Of a stretch of 64,000 nt of DNA, positions 8,621 through 17,668 are shown one piece after another (the first letter of the stretch is position 1; each line of letters begins with the position of its first letter). The notes below the pieces were generated by a model. It made no database searches. It was not told the DNA's origin and saw only the letters and a program-made list of their open reading frames with translations. This stretch comes from Leptospira yanagawae serovar Saopaulo str. Sao Paulo = ATCC 700523 (GTDB lineage: Bacteria > Spirochaetota > Leptospiria > Leptospirales > Leptospiraceae). Both the position numbers and the translations under genes were made by a program. The stretch is from the NCBI RefSeq assembly GCF_000332475.2, contig NZ_AOGX02000015.1, positions 310,001 to 374,000 on the forward strand. Direction: 5' to 3'.

Positions 8621-9190
8621 TCCAAGCACTCCCACAATGAACTTTCCATCAACTTCATACACCATCTTAACATTTGTGATCTCAAACTTACCATTCTTTG
8701 TCGTTATCATTACTTTCGGCTTATGACCTAAGATTTGACCGAGTCTTCTTGGAGATTCCCAATCAATCGATTCAATTTTATATCCATTTAATACCATATT
8801 GTAAATAGATTCGATCGCAGAATCTTCCCTTGCAGACAAAAGTTTTTCGTACTCTTCTAATGGTGTATTGTCCAATACAGTGCCCAATCCATATGTGTTG
8901 GGGAAAATAATCTCTACTTGTTCATTCCAGCTGATATAAGTATTTTTTGCAGAATGGTATTTCTTGATTTCAGACAGAAAGTTTTCAATCGCTTCGTTTT
9001 TTGAATTATAACCACGTTCTAAATTGTATTTCTCTTTTTTTTTGGAAAGGATTTGTTTTTGGGAATCTAATAACTTTGCATTTAGTTCTTGGTTCTGAAA
9101 TTTGGGATCTTCACGCCAATCTTTCTCTTTGCATGCATTCACTGTGAGAAAGGTGGCAATAGTTATATAGATTAAAATTTTTGATTTCAT
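8615..9190 (-). CDS. small lipoprotein of unknown function
   Basis: 191-aa protein with a lipoprotein signal (hydrophobic ~5-18, then TVNAC with Cys ~20) and a charged, Lys/Glu-rich mature part with no domain I recognise. Segments from ~60-190 alternate helix and strand (for example VMITTKNGKFEITNVKMVYEVDGKFIVGVLGP at the end, written here only as a description of a beta-rich C-terminus). It sits between the beta-helix lipoprotein and the TonB receptor on the same strand. A terminator-like hairpin lies only 15 bp upstream, so it may have its own start of transcription or depend on read-through. A receptor-accessory role is an inference from position only. Confidence 0.75.
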   Translation of the reverse strand: MKSKILIYITIATFLTVNACKEKDWREDPKFQNQELNAKLLDSQKQILSKKKEKYNLERGYNSKNEAIENFLSEIKKYHSAKNTYISWNEQVEIIFPNTYGLGTVLDNTPLEEYEKLLSAREDSAIESIYNMVLNGYKIESIDWESPRRLGQILGHKPKVMITTKNGKFEITNVKMVYEVDGKFIVGVLGP

Positions 9191-9204
9191 ATTGTTAAAA
9201 TAAG

Positions 9205-9230
9205 AAACCCCAGCATTTCTGCCAGGGTTT
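9205..9230 (-). terminator. rho-independent terminator after the 606-aa lipoprotein gene
   Basis: An 11-bp stem with two G-T pairs, AAACCCTGGCA / TGCTGGGGTTT in the minus sense, GAAA tetraloop, followed by TCTTATTTT. Read on the plus strand the hairpin is followed by ATTTTTTAAT, so it could work both ways. It separates the beta-helix gene from the downstream lipoprotein gene. Confidence 0.85.
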
Positions 9231-9254
9231 ATTTTTTAATTAACTTAGATGTGA

Positions 9255-11075
9255 TTATCGAGCTCTAAAGACTGCCCAATTTTCCCACCATTTTCCGTCT
9301 GCTGCACCACCGACTCCAGAAGCTGCATATGCTGCTTTCAAAGTATAGTCCGGTTTTGTTCCAGAAAACCCACATTCCGTACTGATATTACCATCAGATG
9401 TAATTGGAGATTCTGTTACGCCAGTTGAGCCGTTGTTCGTTAAGGATGGTGCGGCTCCATCAGATCCCGAAGTTGAAGCAGCTAAATCACCTCGAACTGT
9501 AGCAGCTATAGTAACTGTAGTTTGCGGATCAGCGACTGTCGATCGCGCCTGAGGACCAGAAGCAAATCCATAATAAATTCCGTTTTGGAGGGTAGCAATT
9601 ACTCCTTCCCGTAATCTAGCCACTTGACCACCTGCAATTCCAGCTCCTATCATCGTAAATTTATTAAGCGTTGCAGTTGTACATCTTTTGACAGGTCCAG
9701 GTGCTGATGCGCAAGAAATATTCCCACTTTGTATTCCATCCCATTCTAAACCATGTGGATCGGTAGATGCAGATCCTCCGCATAATGTAGGATATTTATG
9801 TGAAATAAAACTAGAAATTGTGACACCACCCGCACTAACAGAATTTGCTCCAAACCCTTCATCAAGGTCTAAATCATCATCAAGACCACCGGTTGTCAGA
9901 ATATAATTCCAGCTTCCTGTTCCACCCCATGCTTCAAATTGGTCATCTAGACCTCTGTGTGCTTGCACATGATTCAATACAGAATTTGATGAATACATAC
10001 TAAGGTTGTTCAATTCGTCACCTGGAGCCACCTCGTTCCCACCAAATTCAATGATATTGTATGCCATATTCACATTAGTTGTGCTCGGCATAGTCCCTGT
10101 TCCATATGGTTGTGGAGAAGTTCCTTCCGTATTAGCAGTCGTTCTAGTAGCTCCACTAGTCCCTATTGTAACAATTCCACCCCAATCACCAGGGAATCGA
10201 GAACCTAAGTTGCTTGCCGATGACCAACAGATTGGATCTGCCGCTGTCCCAACTGATTCCAATGTTGAGCCTTGCAAGAAGAAGATGGAAGATCCCCTCT
10301 GCCCAAAAATTGCTGTACCTGGAGAAACGGTTATTGTTACACCTGAAGACACAAAAACAGTTCCTTGAAGGAGGATTCCACCTGACCAAGTTTCAGAGCT
10401 GGATAGTGTTCCCGATACAATTCGAGGTGAACCTGATAGTCTGCGACCATCACAAACATTTTCACCTACTGTTGGATTTTGAAGGTTGTATTCACCTTTG
10501 ACATAAACGCGAATTGTCTTCAATTGAATTGTATAACCAGTGGAATTTACAACGAACTGATTTGTATTTTCACGGTCGCTTAAGTTAAGATTTACATCCA
10601 CACTTGCTTCTGCACCTAATGAATCCGTAAATGTAGTAGGTGATAATGCTGCTACAGTTGCGCAACTGGTCGTAGATGTTGCTCCAGTTGAACCTACCGC
10701 ATTCAACTTTAGTTTTCCATTCAAAGTAGGAACACGAAAGCTAAGAGTAAATTCTCCATCCACAGTATTTGTCGTTGCTGCTACATAGGAATCAGTTTGG
10801 CAAGATGTAAAATCAGATAAGTTCGTTTGCCCCTCAGACAGAAATGCAGGATCTCCATCTGTCAAAGTAACTTTTCCATCCTTAACTTGCAGTCCGCCAC
10901 TATCTTTCAATGTGCCGACAACAACTACCGTGTATTCAGGTGGTTGGTTTAGTAAAAAAAATGCCCCTAAAAGCAAAGCCGTATTATCATCTTTCTTTCC
11001 TGGGCAATTCACGGTTGTGAATCCCATGAGCGCGATGGATAAAACCACCAAGCTTTTTTTGAATGAATTTTTCAT
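9255..11075 (-). CDS. beta-helix-type lipoprotein associated with a TonB receptor
   Basis: 606-aa lipoprotein (signal ending TTVNC, Cys ~24) with a beta-rich N-terminal domain (~50-160) and a C-terminal region whose repeats (WSGGILLQGTVFV, ITVSPGTAIFG, PGDWGGIVTIG) resemble right-handed parallel beta-helix surface proteins. It also has an Asp-rich GGLDDDLDLDEGF segment that could bind calcium, and scattered Cys pairs. Ser, Thr and Gly are abundant, as in exported proteins. It is probably surface-exposed. Two genes downstream on the same strand is the large TonB receptor, suggesting capture or processing of its ligand. No enzyme motif was recognised. Confidence 0.8.
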   Translation of the reverse strand: MKNSFKKSLVVLSIALMGFTTVNCPGKKDDNTALLLGAFFLLNQPPEYTVVVVGTLKDSGGLQVKDGKVTLTDGDPAFLSEGQTNLSDFTSCQTDSYVAATTNTVDGEFTLSFRVPTLNGKLKLNAVGSTGATSTTSCATVAALSPTTFTDSLGAEASVDVNLNLSDRENTNQFVVNSTGYTIQLKTIRVYVKGEYNLQNPTVGENVCDGRRLSGSPRIVSGTLSSSETWSGGILLQGTVFVSSGVTITVSPGTAIFGQRGSSIFFLQGSTLESVGTAADPICWSSASNLGSRFPGDWGGIVTIGTSGATRTTANTEGTSPQPYGTGTMPSTTNVNMAYNIIEFGGNEVAPGDELNNLSMYSSNSVLNHVQAHRGLDDQFEAWGGTGSWNYILTTGGLDDDLDLDEGFGANSVSAGGVTISSFISHKYPTLCGGSASTDPHGLEWDGIQSGNISCASAPGPVKRCTTATLNKFTMIGAGIAGGQVARLREGVIATLQNGIYYGFASGPQARSTVADPQTTVTIAATVRGDLAASTSGSDGAAPSLTNNGSTGVTESPITSDGNISTECGFSGTKPDYTLKAAYAASGVGGAADGKWWENWAVFRAR

Positions 11076-11235
11076 TGTATCCTCTTTCGAAACAATTCGA
11101 ATTTGTTTTGCTAGCGGGTCTTCCCGATAGGGATTCGTTAAAATTCTCCCTCTAGCTAGGAAAACTATGTTCTTTATTTGTTACAGTGGGATGACAAGCT
11201 AGTGAAGGTTTGGTAAAGGTTTCGTTAAGGGAGGA

Positions 11236-11493
11236 TTAAACCTGCAACCGGTTTAGAATTTTCACCAGGTTACTTTTGATTCGGCGGATTTGGTCAGGTG
11301 TTAAATGCAATTCGCCTGACTCTGCTTTTTCAATGACTTTTTCGGCTTTTGTCACAAAGGTGACGGCTTCTTCATCGATTGCTTCTTTGCGTTGTTGTTT
11401 TTCACGATAGGCATCCAAAGCCTTCTGCACATCTAAGAGTTCTTTGGAGATCCCGCCAATCGCAATGTTGAGCTCAACTATGTTTTCGTTCAT
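11236..11493 (-). CDS. small helical protein of unknown function
   Basis: 85-aa acidic/basic protein with no signal peptide, composed of two or three helices with heptad-like spacing (IAIGGISKELLDVQKALDAY, VTKAEKVIEKAES, DQIRRIKSNLVKILNRL). A cytoplasmic coiled-coil or helical-bundle protein is likely; no family is recognised. It lies 54 bp downstream of mltG on the same strand and could be the last gene of the murB-mltG run. Confidence 0.65.
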   Translation of the reverse strand: MNENIVELNIAIGGISKELLDVQKALDAYREKQQRKEAIDEEAVTFVTKAEKVIEKAESGELHLTPDQIRRIKSNLVKILNRLQV

Positions 11494-11547
11494 TTCATTA
11501 GCCCATTCCCAAAATCAGCAAACAATGGTTTCATTTTTGTCTGAAAT

Positions 11548-12570
11548 TTATTTGTACAAAACATCAATGAATTTCTTTTTTGCTTCTAAATGTTCCTTGA
11601 ATGTCGACGAGAAATAATGAGATCCATCTGGTTTCAAAAGAAAAAACAATTTATCTGATTTCATTGGTCGAAAGGATGCTTCTAATGCTGGTAAACCTGG
11701 ATTTGAGATAGGGCCAGGGGGCCAACCTCCGTTTATGTATGTGTTATACGGTGATACAATTTTCAAATCAGATTCAAATAATCGCTTTTTTGGCTTATCG
11801 AATAAATATTGTATGGTGGCACAGGATTCTAAATTGATATTCTTTTCGATACGTGTCAAAAAAACACCTGCCATCATCGGTCTTTCTTCTTTTCTGACTG
11901 CTTCTCTTTCTACAATAGAAGCAAGAACGACTCGAAAGTGTAAATCAGCTGGTTTGATATCTTTTGCTTCCGAAATGGATTCTAGTTTTTTATAAAATCG
12001 TTTGATCATCATTTCGGTGATGCGTTCCAAAGGATAATTTAGAGGAACAGAGTATGTTTCTGGAAACAAATACCCTTCCAAGGTTTTAGCTGGTATGTTA
12101 TATTTCGTGAGTAATGCGGGACTCTGTGCCACCTTTAGAAATTCTTCTCTAGATGGGGAAAGTTTTTTTGTAACTAAAAGATCTCCAATCTGACGATTGT
12201 TATACCCTTCTGGAACGGTGAATGTCACAAGTTTTACTTTTCCTGAAATGATCACATCCAAGATTTTTCTAGAACTCATTCCATCATTGATGTCGTAAAC
12301 ACCTTGTTTGATTTTATTTCCCGCTCTTGTAAATTTGATGAGGTAATTGAAATAAACACTAGATTTGATCATCCCAGCCGCAGCTAACTCGCGTACTACG
12401 CTCGAGGATGGTTCACCTGGATCAATGATGAGTTCGTATTTATTTTGGCCATCTCCTACTGCTCCACCTTTGATTTCATCAACGACAAAAAAACTGATGA
12501 GCGCCAATACGAATAACAGCGCGATTGCCAAACCTGAAAGTATCAGGTATTTTTTCACTTTTGAGTTCAT
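11548..12570 (-). CDS. mltG: endolytic murein transglycosylase MltG
   Basis: 340-aa YceG-family protein: one N-terminal membrane helix (~8-30), a LysM-like segment (~45-110, IIDPGEPSSSVVRELAAAG) and the catalytic YceG domain with LEGYLFPETY (~165-173) and ASIVEREA, where Glu ~221 is the expected catalytic residue, followed by NTYINGGWPPGPISNPG. It cleaves nascent glycan strands in the periplasmic face of the inner membrane and sets strand length. murB lies 45 bp upstream on the same strand, which supports a cell-wall operon. Confidence 0.95.
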   Translation of the reverse strand: MNSKVKKYLILSGLAIALLFVLALISFFVVDEIKGGAVGDGQNKYELIIDPGEPSSSVVRELAAAGMIKSSVYFNYLIKFTRAGNKIKQGVYDINDGMSSRKILDVIISGKVKLVTFTVPEGYNNRQIGDLLVTKKLSPSREEFLKVAQSPALLTKYNIPAKTLEGYLFPETYSVPLNYPLERITEMMIKRFYKKLESISEAKDIKPADLHFRVVLASIVEREAVRKEERPMMAGVFLTRIEKNINLESCATIQYLFDKPKKRLFESDLKIVSPYNTYINGGWPPGPISNPGLPALEASFRPMKSDKLFFLLKPDGSHYFSSTFKEHLEAKKKFIDVLYK

Positions 12571-12615
12571 TCCATCCCCATCCTTCTCAATCTATCGACA
12601 ATTACCAAATCTTTT

Positions 12616-13710
12616 TTAGGGTCTGATCACAGGTTCTATTTCCAAATGGATCAAAAATGTCTCGTAAACACGTTTCTGGATCGATTCTGCCATTGCCAAT
12701 AATGCATTCGTAGTTCCCTGTATATTGATTAGACCCAAACAATGGTTCGTAGAGACACCCACACCGCCAGGATAAAGGTCTCCTTTTTTGATTCCAGAAT
12801 GCTCAATAAGCCAAGCGGCCGAAAGTTTTTTAAACCCACTTTTTTCATCGAAGATGGGTGGAGTTGGTAAATTCATCTTTTTCGTAAGAGAAAGAAACGA
12901 ATCCGCTTCATTTTGTGAAATGATGGGGTTGGTAAAAAAAGAACCAGCGGAACGAGTGTTAGGATCACTTTCATCAATTACCATGGATTTTTTCTTTCTA
13001 AGTCCAATGATGAGTTCGCGAAGGGAATTGATTTCCACTATTCGCTCCTCATCTTGTGGCTGTACTTTTGATTGTGATTGATTGGTTCCAATCTTAATCG
13101 AATTCCAGAGTTTTTTCACTTCAGGGTATTCTAGGCATGGCTCCAATATTTTCGATAAACGAAAGGTAACTGATGTAACAATATATTGTTTAAATTTTCC
13201 TGATTTGAATTCACTATTTCGATAAATAAAATTGCATTCCTGATTTGATAACGTGATTAGATTATATTGCTCATCTAAACACTGTACATTTAGTATGGTA
13301 TCTTTCACCTCTTGGCCATAAGCACCAATGTTTTGAATTGGTGAGGCGCCTACGGATCCTGGAATTCCTGACAGACATTCAACGCCAGTTAATCCTTGTT
13401 TTACTGTATATTCTACGAAGTGATCCCAAATGACACCTGCACCTACTTCATAAATGACTTCTTTATCATTTGCATTTAAACATCTGATCCCTGGAATTTG
13501 AATCAATAAAACAACTCCTTCAAATCCTGAGTCTCTAAAAATAGTATTGGAACCACCACCAAGAATGAGGAAGGGATGTGATTCTGTTCGGCAAAATTGA
13601 ATCGCATTTTTTAAGTCTTCAATGGTTTTAATAATGATCAAAAATTTTGCCTGCCCTCCTAAACGAAAGGTAGTGAGCGGCGCCAATGGGACATTGTTTT
13701 GGACCAACAT
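12616..13710 (-). CDS. murB: UDP-N-acetylenolpyruvoylglucosamine reductase MurB
   Basis: 364-aa FAD enzyme of peptidoglycan precursor synthesis (reduces UDP-GlcNAc-enolpyruvate to UDP-MurNAc with NADPH). Visible: the start APLTTFRLGGQAKF, FAD-binding ILGGGSNTIF, SGIPGSVGASPIQNIGAYGQE, FIYRNSEF and the catalytic-Ser region RSAGSFFTNP, then the C-terminal AAWLIEHSGIKKG and NTNHC-type region. The ATG at 13710 is preferred over a TTG eight codons upstream because it has a TTGGAA site before it and fits the family start. The region between ~215 and 250 is longer than in short MurB types. Confidence 0.95.
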   Translation of the reverse strand: MLVQNNVPLAPLTTFRLGGQAKFLIIIKTIEDLKNAIQFCRTESHPFLILGGGSNTIFRDSGFEGVVLLIQIPGIRCLNANDKEVIYEVGAGVIWDHFVEYTVKQGLTGVECLSGIPGSVGASPIQNIGAYGQEVKDTILNVQCLDEQYNLITLSNQECNFIYRNSEFKSGKFKQYIVTSVTFRLSKILEPCLEYPEVKKLWNSIKIGTNQSQSKVQPQDEERIVEINSLRELIIGLRKKKSMVIDESDPNTRSAGSFFTNPIISQNEADSFLSLTKKMNLPTPPIFDEKSGFKKLSAAWLIEHSGIKKGDLYPGGVGVSTNHCLGLINIQGTTNALLAMAESIQKRVYETFLIHLEIEPVIRP

Positions 13711-13760
13711 AATTCCAATAAAAAGTTTCCGCAAAAATCGTAAGTAAGAAAATCAGTCGT

Positions 13761-14120
13761 ATGAGCCGATCCAAACTGAAAGTTTACGAATATTCTGGCT
13801 GCAGCACATGCCGAAATGCACTCAAATATTTAAAATCGAAAAAATTAGACTTCGAACAATTCCCAATTCGAGAGACACCCCCCTCAGTTGCTGAGCTAAA
13901 AAAGGCCAAACAATACTTAGGTGATATCAAAAAACTTTTTAATACGTCTGGCAAAGATTACCGAGACGGAAACTGGAAGGACAAATTCAGCAAACTCAGC
14001 GAAGATCAAATTTATAAGGAGCTATCGGCGAACGGTAATTTGGTGAAGCGACCCTTTGTGGTGGGCGATGGTTGGTTTTTGGTGGGTTTTAAAGAAGAGG
14101 AATGGGGGGAAAGGTTTTAG
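13761..14120 (+). CDS. ArsC/Spx-family protein
   Basis: 119-aa thioredoxin-fold protein with CSTC at ~14-17 (SGCSTCRNALKYL), the ArsC/Spx pattern FNTSGKDYRD and the conserved KRPFVV segment near the end. Family members include glutaredoxin-dependent arsenate reductases, Spx regulators and YffB-like proteins of unknown function. Single-gene context with no ars genes makes true arsenate reductase uncertain. It is divergent from murB with 50 bp between them. A G+C-rich hairpin follows. Confidence 0.85.
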   Translation: MSRSKLKVYEYSGCSTCRNALKYLKSKKLDFEQFPIRETPPSVAELKKAKQYLGDIKKLFNTSGKDYRDGNWKDKFSKLSEDQIYKELSANGNLVKRPFVVGDGWFLVGFKEEEWGERF

Positions 14121-14144
14121 AGGGTACACAATGGATGGATGTAT

Positions 14145-14183
14145 CCCCGCCCGATTGAGGGTGGGGAACTAGACCCGCCACCC
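14145..14183 (+). terminator. G+C-rich hairpin with two alternative partners
   Basis: CCCCGCCC (14145-14152) can pair with GGGTGGGG (14159-14166) around GATTGA. GGGTGG (14159-14164) can also pair with CCACCC (14178-14183) downstream. It lies between the convergent ends of the ArsC-like gene and the transglutaminase gene. There is no long T-run. Its composition is unlike the neighbouring sequence. Confidence 0.5.
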
Positions 14184-14259
14184 AATACGTTCCACCTATC
14201 ACAATCCATTCCAGATGGCATTCCGTTTTCGAAAATCATGAAATTTATTTTTTAAAAAT

Positions 14260-15141
14260 TCATATTTGCTCGCGGATCACATCCACTTCCACTTTTAATT
14301 TGTGTTTACCGCCACCAAACAAAATTCCTTTCAAAGGTGATACATCAGAATAATCACGACCAATGGCAGTGATGATATACTCTTCCGTGATGAGTTTTCC
14401 ATTCGTTGGATCAAAATCAAACCAACCAAGTGTAGGACAATAAACAGAAACCCAAGCATGTGTGGCATCACTACCTTGCAATTTTTGTGTACCAGGTGGA
14501 GGAAATGTTTCTAAGTAGCCACTCACATAACGAGAAGGAATTTTTAACGACCGTAAAGCAGCTATCATTAAATGAGAGAAATCTTGGCAAACACCTTTCC
14601 TCTCGTATAATACTTGTTCTAGTGGTGTATTAATGTTTGTGGCTTTTGGGTCATATTCAAAATTTTCATAAATATATTTTGTTAATTCCTGAGCACCAAG
14701 TAACACTGGTTTATTATCAGTGAATATGGCTTTTGCGAAATCAAAATATGTTTGTTTTGCGGGAATAAACGGAGAAGGTTGAATGTATTCAATTGCTTGC
14801 AAATCTGCATCCAGGGAAGATTCGTGAATTAAATTTTCAATATTTTGCCAGGGTGTCGATTTACTTAAATCAAAATCAAAACTTTGATGTGTTCTCACTG
14901 TCGATTCCACTACAACCTCTAAAAAACGGTGGGGGTCCTCAACTGAAAATAGAAACACTTGGTTACCAAAATAGTCTCTTCGAAACGAAGACACCACTGG
15001 TTTCGGATTCACCGTCACATGGGTACGATAACAATCTTGATGATTGGTTGTAAGCGGATACATATGTGCCATATTGTGACAATAAGCAACTACATCATCA
15101 TAACTATATTTTGTTTTATGAATCACTCGAAAATCAGCCAT
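14260..15141 (-). CDS. transglutaminase-like protein (second copy of the locus)
   Basis: 293 aa: a bacterial transglutaminase N-terminal beta domain (~1-85) and a transglutaminase core with the triad KGVCQDFSHLM (Cys), DATHAWVSVY (His) and FDFDPTNGK (Asp). Such proteins are cysteine peptidases or acyl transferases acting on amide bonds. The ATG at 15141 overlaps the end of the preceding ATP-grasp/alpha-E gene by 8 nt (ATGGCTGA), which fixes the start. Last gene of the five-gene operon. The cytoplasmic location (no signal peptide) fits processing of a peptide made by the ATP-grasp partner. Confidence 0.9.
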   Translation of the reverse strand: MADFRVIHKTKYSYDDVVAYCHNMAHMYPLTTNHQDCYRTHVTVNPKPVVSSFRRDYFGNQVFLFSVEDPHRFLEVVVESTVRTHQSFDFDLSKSTPWQNIENLIHESSLDADLQAIEYIQPSPFIPAKQTYFDFAKAIFTDNKPVLLGAQELTKYIYENFEYDPKATNINTPLEQVLYERKGVCQDFSHLMIAALRSLKIPSRYVSGYLETFPPPGTQKLQGSDATHAWVSVYCPTLGWFDFDPTNGKLITEEYIITAIGRDYSDVSPLKGILFGGGKHKLKVEVDVIREQI

Positions 15142-17668
15142 TTGTATCACCAATACGAGTTTGTTCTTCTGTATAGTTGAAATAACGATTCGAAAGTGCA
15201 TCCGATAACAATCTCAAATACCCATGTAATTCCTCTAACCAAACAGACACAGACGTTAATGGAGATTCGGATTCGAAGAAAATGGAAATATCTTTCATTT
15301 TAAAATGAGTGTATAATTGGAGTGCTGCTCGGTCTTCTGAATATACAATCTTTTTGTCTTTGCCTGGTAAATATTGTAAATCTGAATTGATTTGCTCTAA
15401 TTGATAAGCCAAAGATCTAGGATTGGTAATATCAAATAACAAAATATCAAGTACTGATTCCTGGTCGATTTTACCAGAATATCTTCTATTATAGGTGATT
15501 CTAATGTCGCTGATTCTCAAAAAGGTTTCAAAAGAAGATTTGTCTTCAAAACTTTTCCATTGGATCATACCTTGTAACATGAGAATCATATTGATAGATC
15601 GTTCTATCCTTCTACCTAAGTTTAAGAAATACCAACCGGCTTCACGGCTCATATTTTCAAATGAAAGTCCTGTTAATGATGATAAATTAACAATGATTTT
15701 TTGTAGGTAATCAATGATTTGGTCATAAGAATCAATCCCATGATTCGATTGGTCTTCTAAGTGAAGTAAAATCTTTTTCATATCATCAGAAAGTCTATCG
15801 CGTACCGATTTAGAAGCTAAGACCAAACTTTTAAGATGGAATGCTAAACTTCCGATGATGTTTTTATCTACTGTAAGTCGTTGTAACTCAGGGAAAGGAT
15901 TAGCAAAAAGTTCTCCTGAATCGTCTCCCAAAAATCCTGGAAAACTGTTGGTTACATGGGTCACTAGTTTCAATATGTTTTCCAGTGATTCTTTTTCGTA
16001 CCCATCTTCCACTTGTAATATTTTAAAAATTGCCTCTCGTATAACTCGTGTTTGATTTTCAGATCGTTCCAAGTATCTTGCTAACCAAAACAGATTATCA
16101 GCAACTCGACTTGGCACACCAGAACTTTTGCGTGAAATCAAAATTTGATCTGATTTTGGAACAAGTAAAGATTCTTCTTTTTGAGTTTCAGTTGATAGTA
16201 CCCATAAATCTTTACTCCATGCACCTCGTTGGCTTGTAATGAAAAATTCATCAAGTGAAGGTGACACTCTGACAAGCCCACCTGCCATCGTTTGGTAACC
16301 TGAACCAGAGGAAGAAACAAAAGTTCGCATAATTGCCCTTCCAGGTCGAAAACCACTTTCACCTAATACAGGTACGGTTGCCGATTCAATCATTTCCTGA
16401 GCAATAAATCGTTTCGGAGCTGAATAAAGTTTTTCTAAGAATACATCTTTTCGTTGGCCACTCAATTCAACGAAAGTTACAGGTGTTTCTTCATCGGTGC
16501 GAGAAACAGTCTTAAATACGTATTTTTCAGGATTTTGCATTACCAATTGATAATGTTCGTTGTTTCCTAACCAATATGTTGGAGCCATGGGTAAAATCAG
16601 ATCTTCGCCTAAGTAGAATCTACACAACTCTGAATAAAATGGCAACAAGGCACGATTTTCTAAAAATCCAGTTCCAATTGGATTTGCAATTTTCACATTT
16701 CCAGATCGAACCGATTCCAATAACCCAGGTACTCCTAATAACGAATCTCCTCTAAGTTCAAGTGGGTCCATAAAATCATCATCAACTCTGCGTAAAATTA
16801 AATCGACTTGTTGTAAACCTTCCACAGTCTTCATGTAAACTTTGTTTTTACGTACGGTTAAGTCTTCCCCTTGCACCAAGGTATATCCTAAATAACCAGC
16901 AAGATATGCATGTTCAAAATATGTTTCATTTGATGGACCAGGAGTTAATAAGACAATAACTGGGTCTCTTCCACTAACACCCGATAACTGAGTCAAAGAT
17001 TTTCTTAAAGACCGAAAATATACTGCAACACGATGTACCATCGCATCGCGATACATACTTGGAAAAATTCTAGAAAGAACGATTCTGTTTTCTAATGAAT
17101 AACCAGATCCTGAAGGGGCCTGAACTCGATCGTTAAGTACATAAAAGTTTCCATCGGCTGCTCTAATCAAATCACATACAAAAAACAACAAGGCAGGATT
17201 TTTTGCTAAAAAGTGATTCGAATCATACATCCCATCGCATGCTCGCAAAAAAGATGTTTCATTGAATAATATTTCGGCAGGAATTTTTTTCTCGAAAACG
17301 AGTCGTCGTTTGGAATATACATCTCGAATGAGTGCATCTAATAGATCTGCTCTTTGATTTAAACCTCGTTCCAAAACTCGCCATTCTTCACTTTCCATTA
17401 CCAATGGAAATAGATCCAATTCCCATGGCCTTTCTTTGGCTTCTCTTTGTTCCGACTGGTATAAGTTATACGTAACTCCATTTTCACGTAAAATACGATC
17501 CGTATCACGCCTACGATTGATTAATTCTGCAGGTCCCAGTTCTTGGAAGGATTTAACTAAAAATTTATATTTGTTACGTATCTGCCCATCTACATCATAC
17601 AACTCATCATAAACACCAGGAATGGTTTTGTAATTGTCAATGAGATGATAAGGATCTTTTGTCATCAT
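15134..17668 (-). CDS. fusion of circularly permuted ATP-grasp and alpha-E domains
   Basis: 844 aa. Residues ~1-500 are a circularly permuted type 2 ATP-grasp domain (DUF404/DUF407-like: LNDRVQAPSGSGYSLENR, YFEHAYLAGYLGY, ILRRVDDDFMDP, GTGFLENRALLPF, AGGLVRVS). Residues ~515-835 are an alpha-E all-helical domain (RVADNLFWLARYLERSENQ, EAGWYFLNLGRRIERS, NPRSLAYQLEQI). The other paralogue in this locus encodes the two halves as separate genes. The glycine-rich nucleotide loop GAGGYGM seen in the separate paralogue has no counterpart here. ATG overlaps the upstream TAA by one base. Role inferred: ATP-dependent amide-bond formation. Confidence 0.92.
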   Translation of the reverse strand: MMTKDPYHLIDNYKTIPGVYDELYDVDGQIRNKYKFLVKSFQELGPAELINRRRDTDRILRENGVTYNLYQSEQREAKERPWELDLFPLVMESEEWRVLERGLNQRADLLDALIRDVYSKRRLVFEKKIPAEILFNETSFLRACDGMYDSNHFLAKNPALLFFVCDLIRAADGNFYVLNDRVQAPSGSGYSLENRIVLSRIFPSMYRDAMVHRVAVYFRSLRKSLTQLSGVSGRDPVIVLLTPGPSNETYFEHAYLAGYLGYTLVQGEDLTVRKNKVYMKTVEGLQQVDLILRRVDDDFMDPLELRGDSLLGVPGLLESVRSGNVKIANPIGTGFLENRALLPFYSELCRFYLGEDLILPMAPTYWLGNNEHYQLVMQNPEKYVFKTVSRTDEETPVTFVELSGQRKDVFLEKLYSAPKRFIAQEMIESATVPVLGESGFRPGRAIMRTFVSSSGSGYQTMAGGLVRVSPSLDEFFITSQRGAWSKDLWVLSTETQKEESLLVPKSDQILISRKSSGVPSRVADNLFWLARYLERSENQTRVIREAIFKILQVEDGYEKESLENILKLVTHVTNSFPGFLGDDSGELFANPFPELQRLTVDKNIIGSLAFHLKSLVLASKSVRDRLSDDMKKILLHLEDQSNHGIDSYDQIIDYLQKIIVNLSSLTGLSFENMSREAGWYFLNLGRRIERSINMILMLQGMIQWKSFEDKSSFETFLRISDIRITYNRRYSGKIDQESVLDILLFDITNPRSLAYQLEQINSDLQYLPGKDKKIVYSEDRAALQLYTHFKMKDISIFFESESPLTSVSVWLEELHGYLRLLSDALSNRYFNYTEEQTRIGDTNG

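Noticed and set aside
9688..10501. Open frames antisense to the 606-aa lipoprotein gene
   Set aside because: They lack start signals and follow from the codon bias of the real gene on the minus strand.
13761..14120. Genuine arsenate reductase
   Set aside because: The ArsC/Spx family fits, but there is no arsenic-resistance neighbourhood, and many members have other roles, so only the family is stated.
15134..17668. Loss of ATP-grasp activity in the fusion protein
   Set aside because: The missing glycine loop may simply be normal for fused family members. Without an alignment I cannot claim inactivation.
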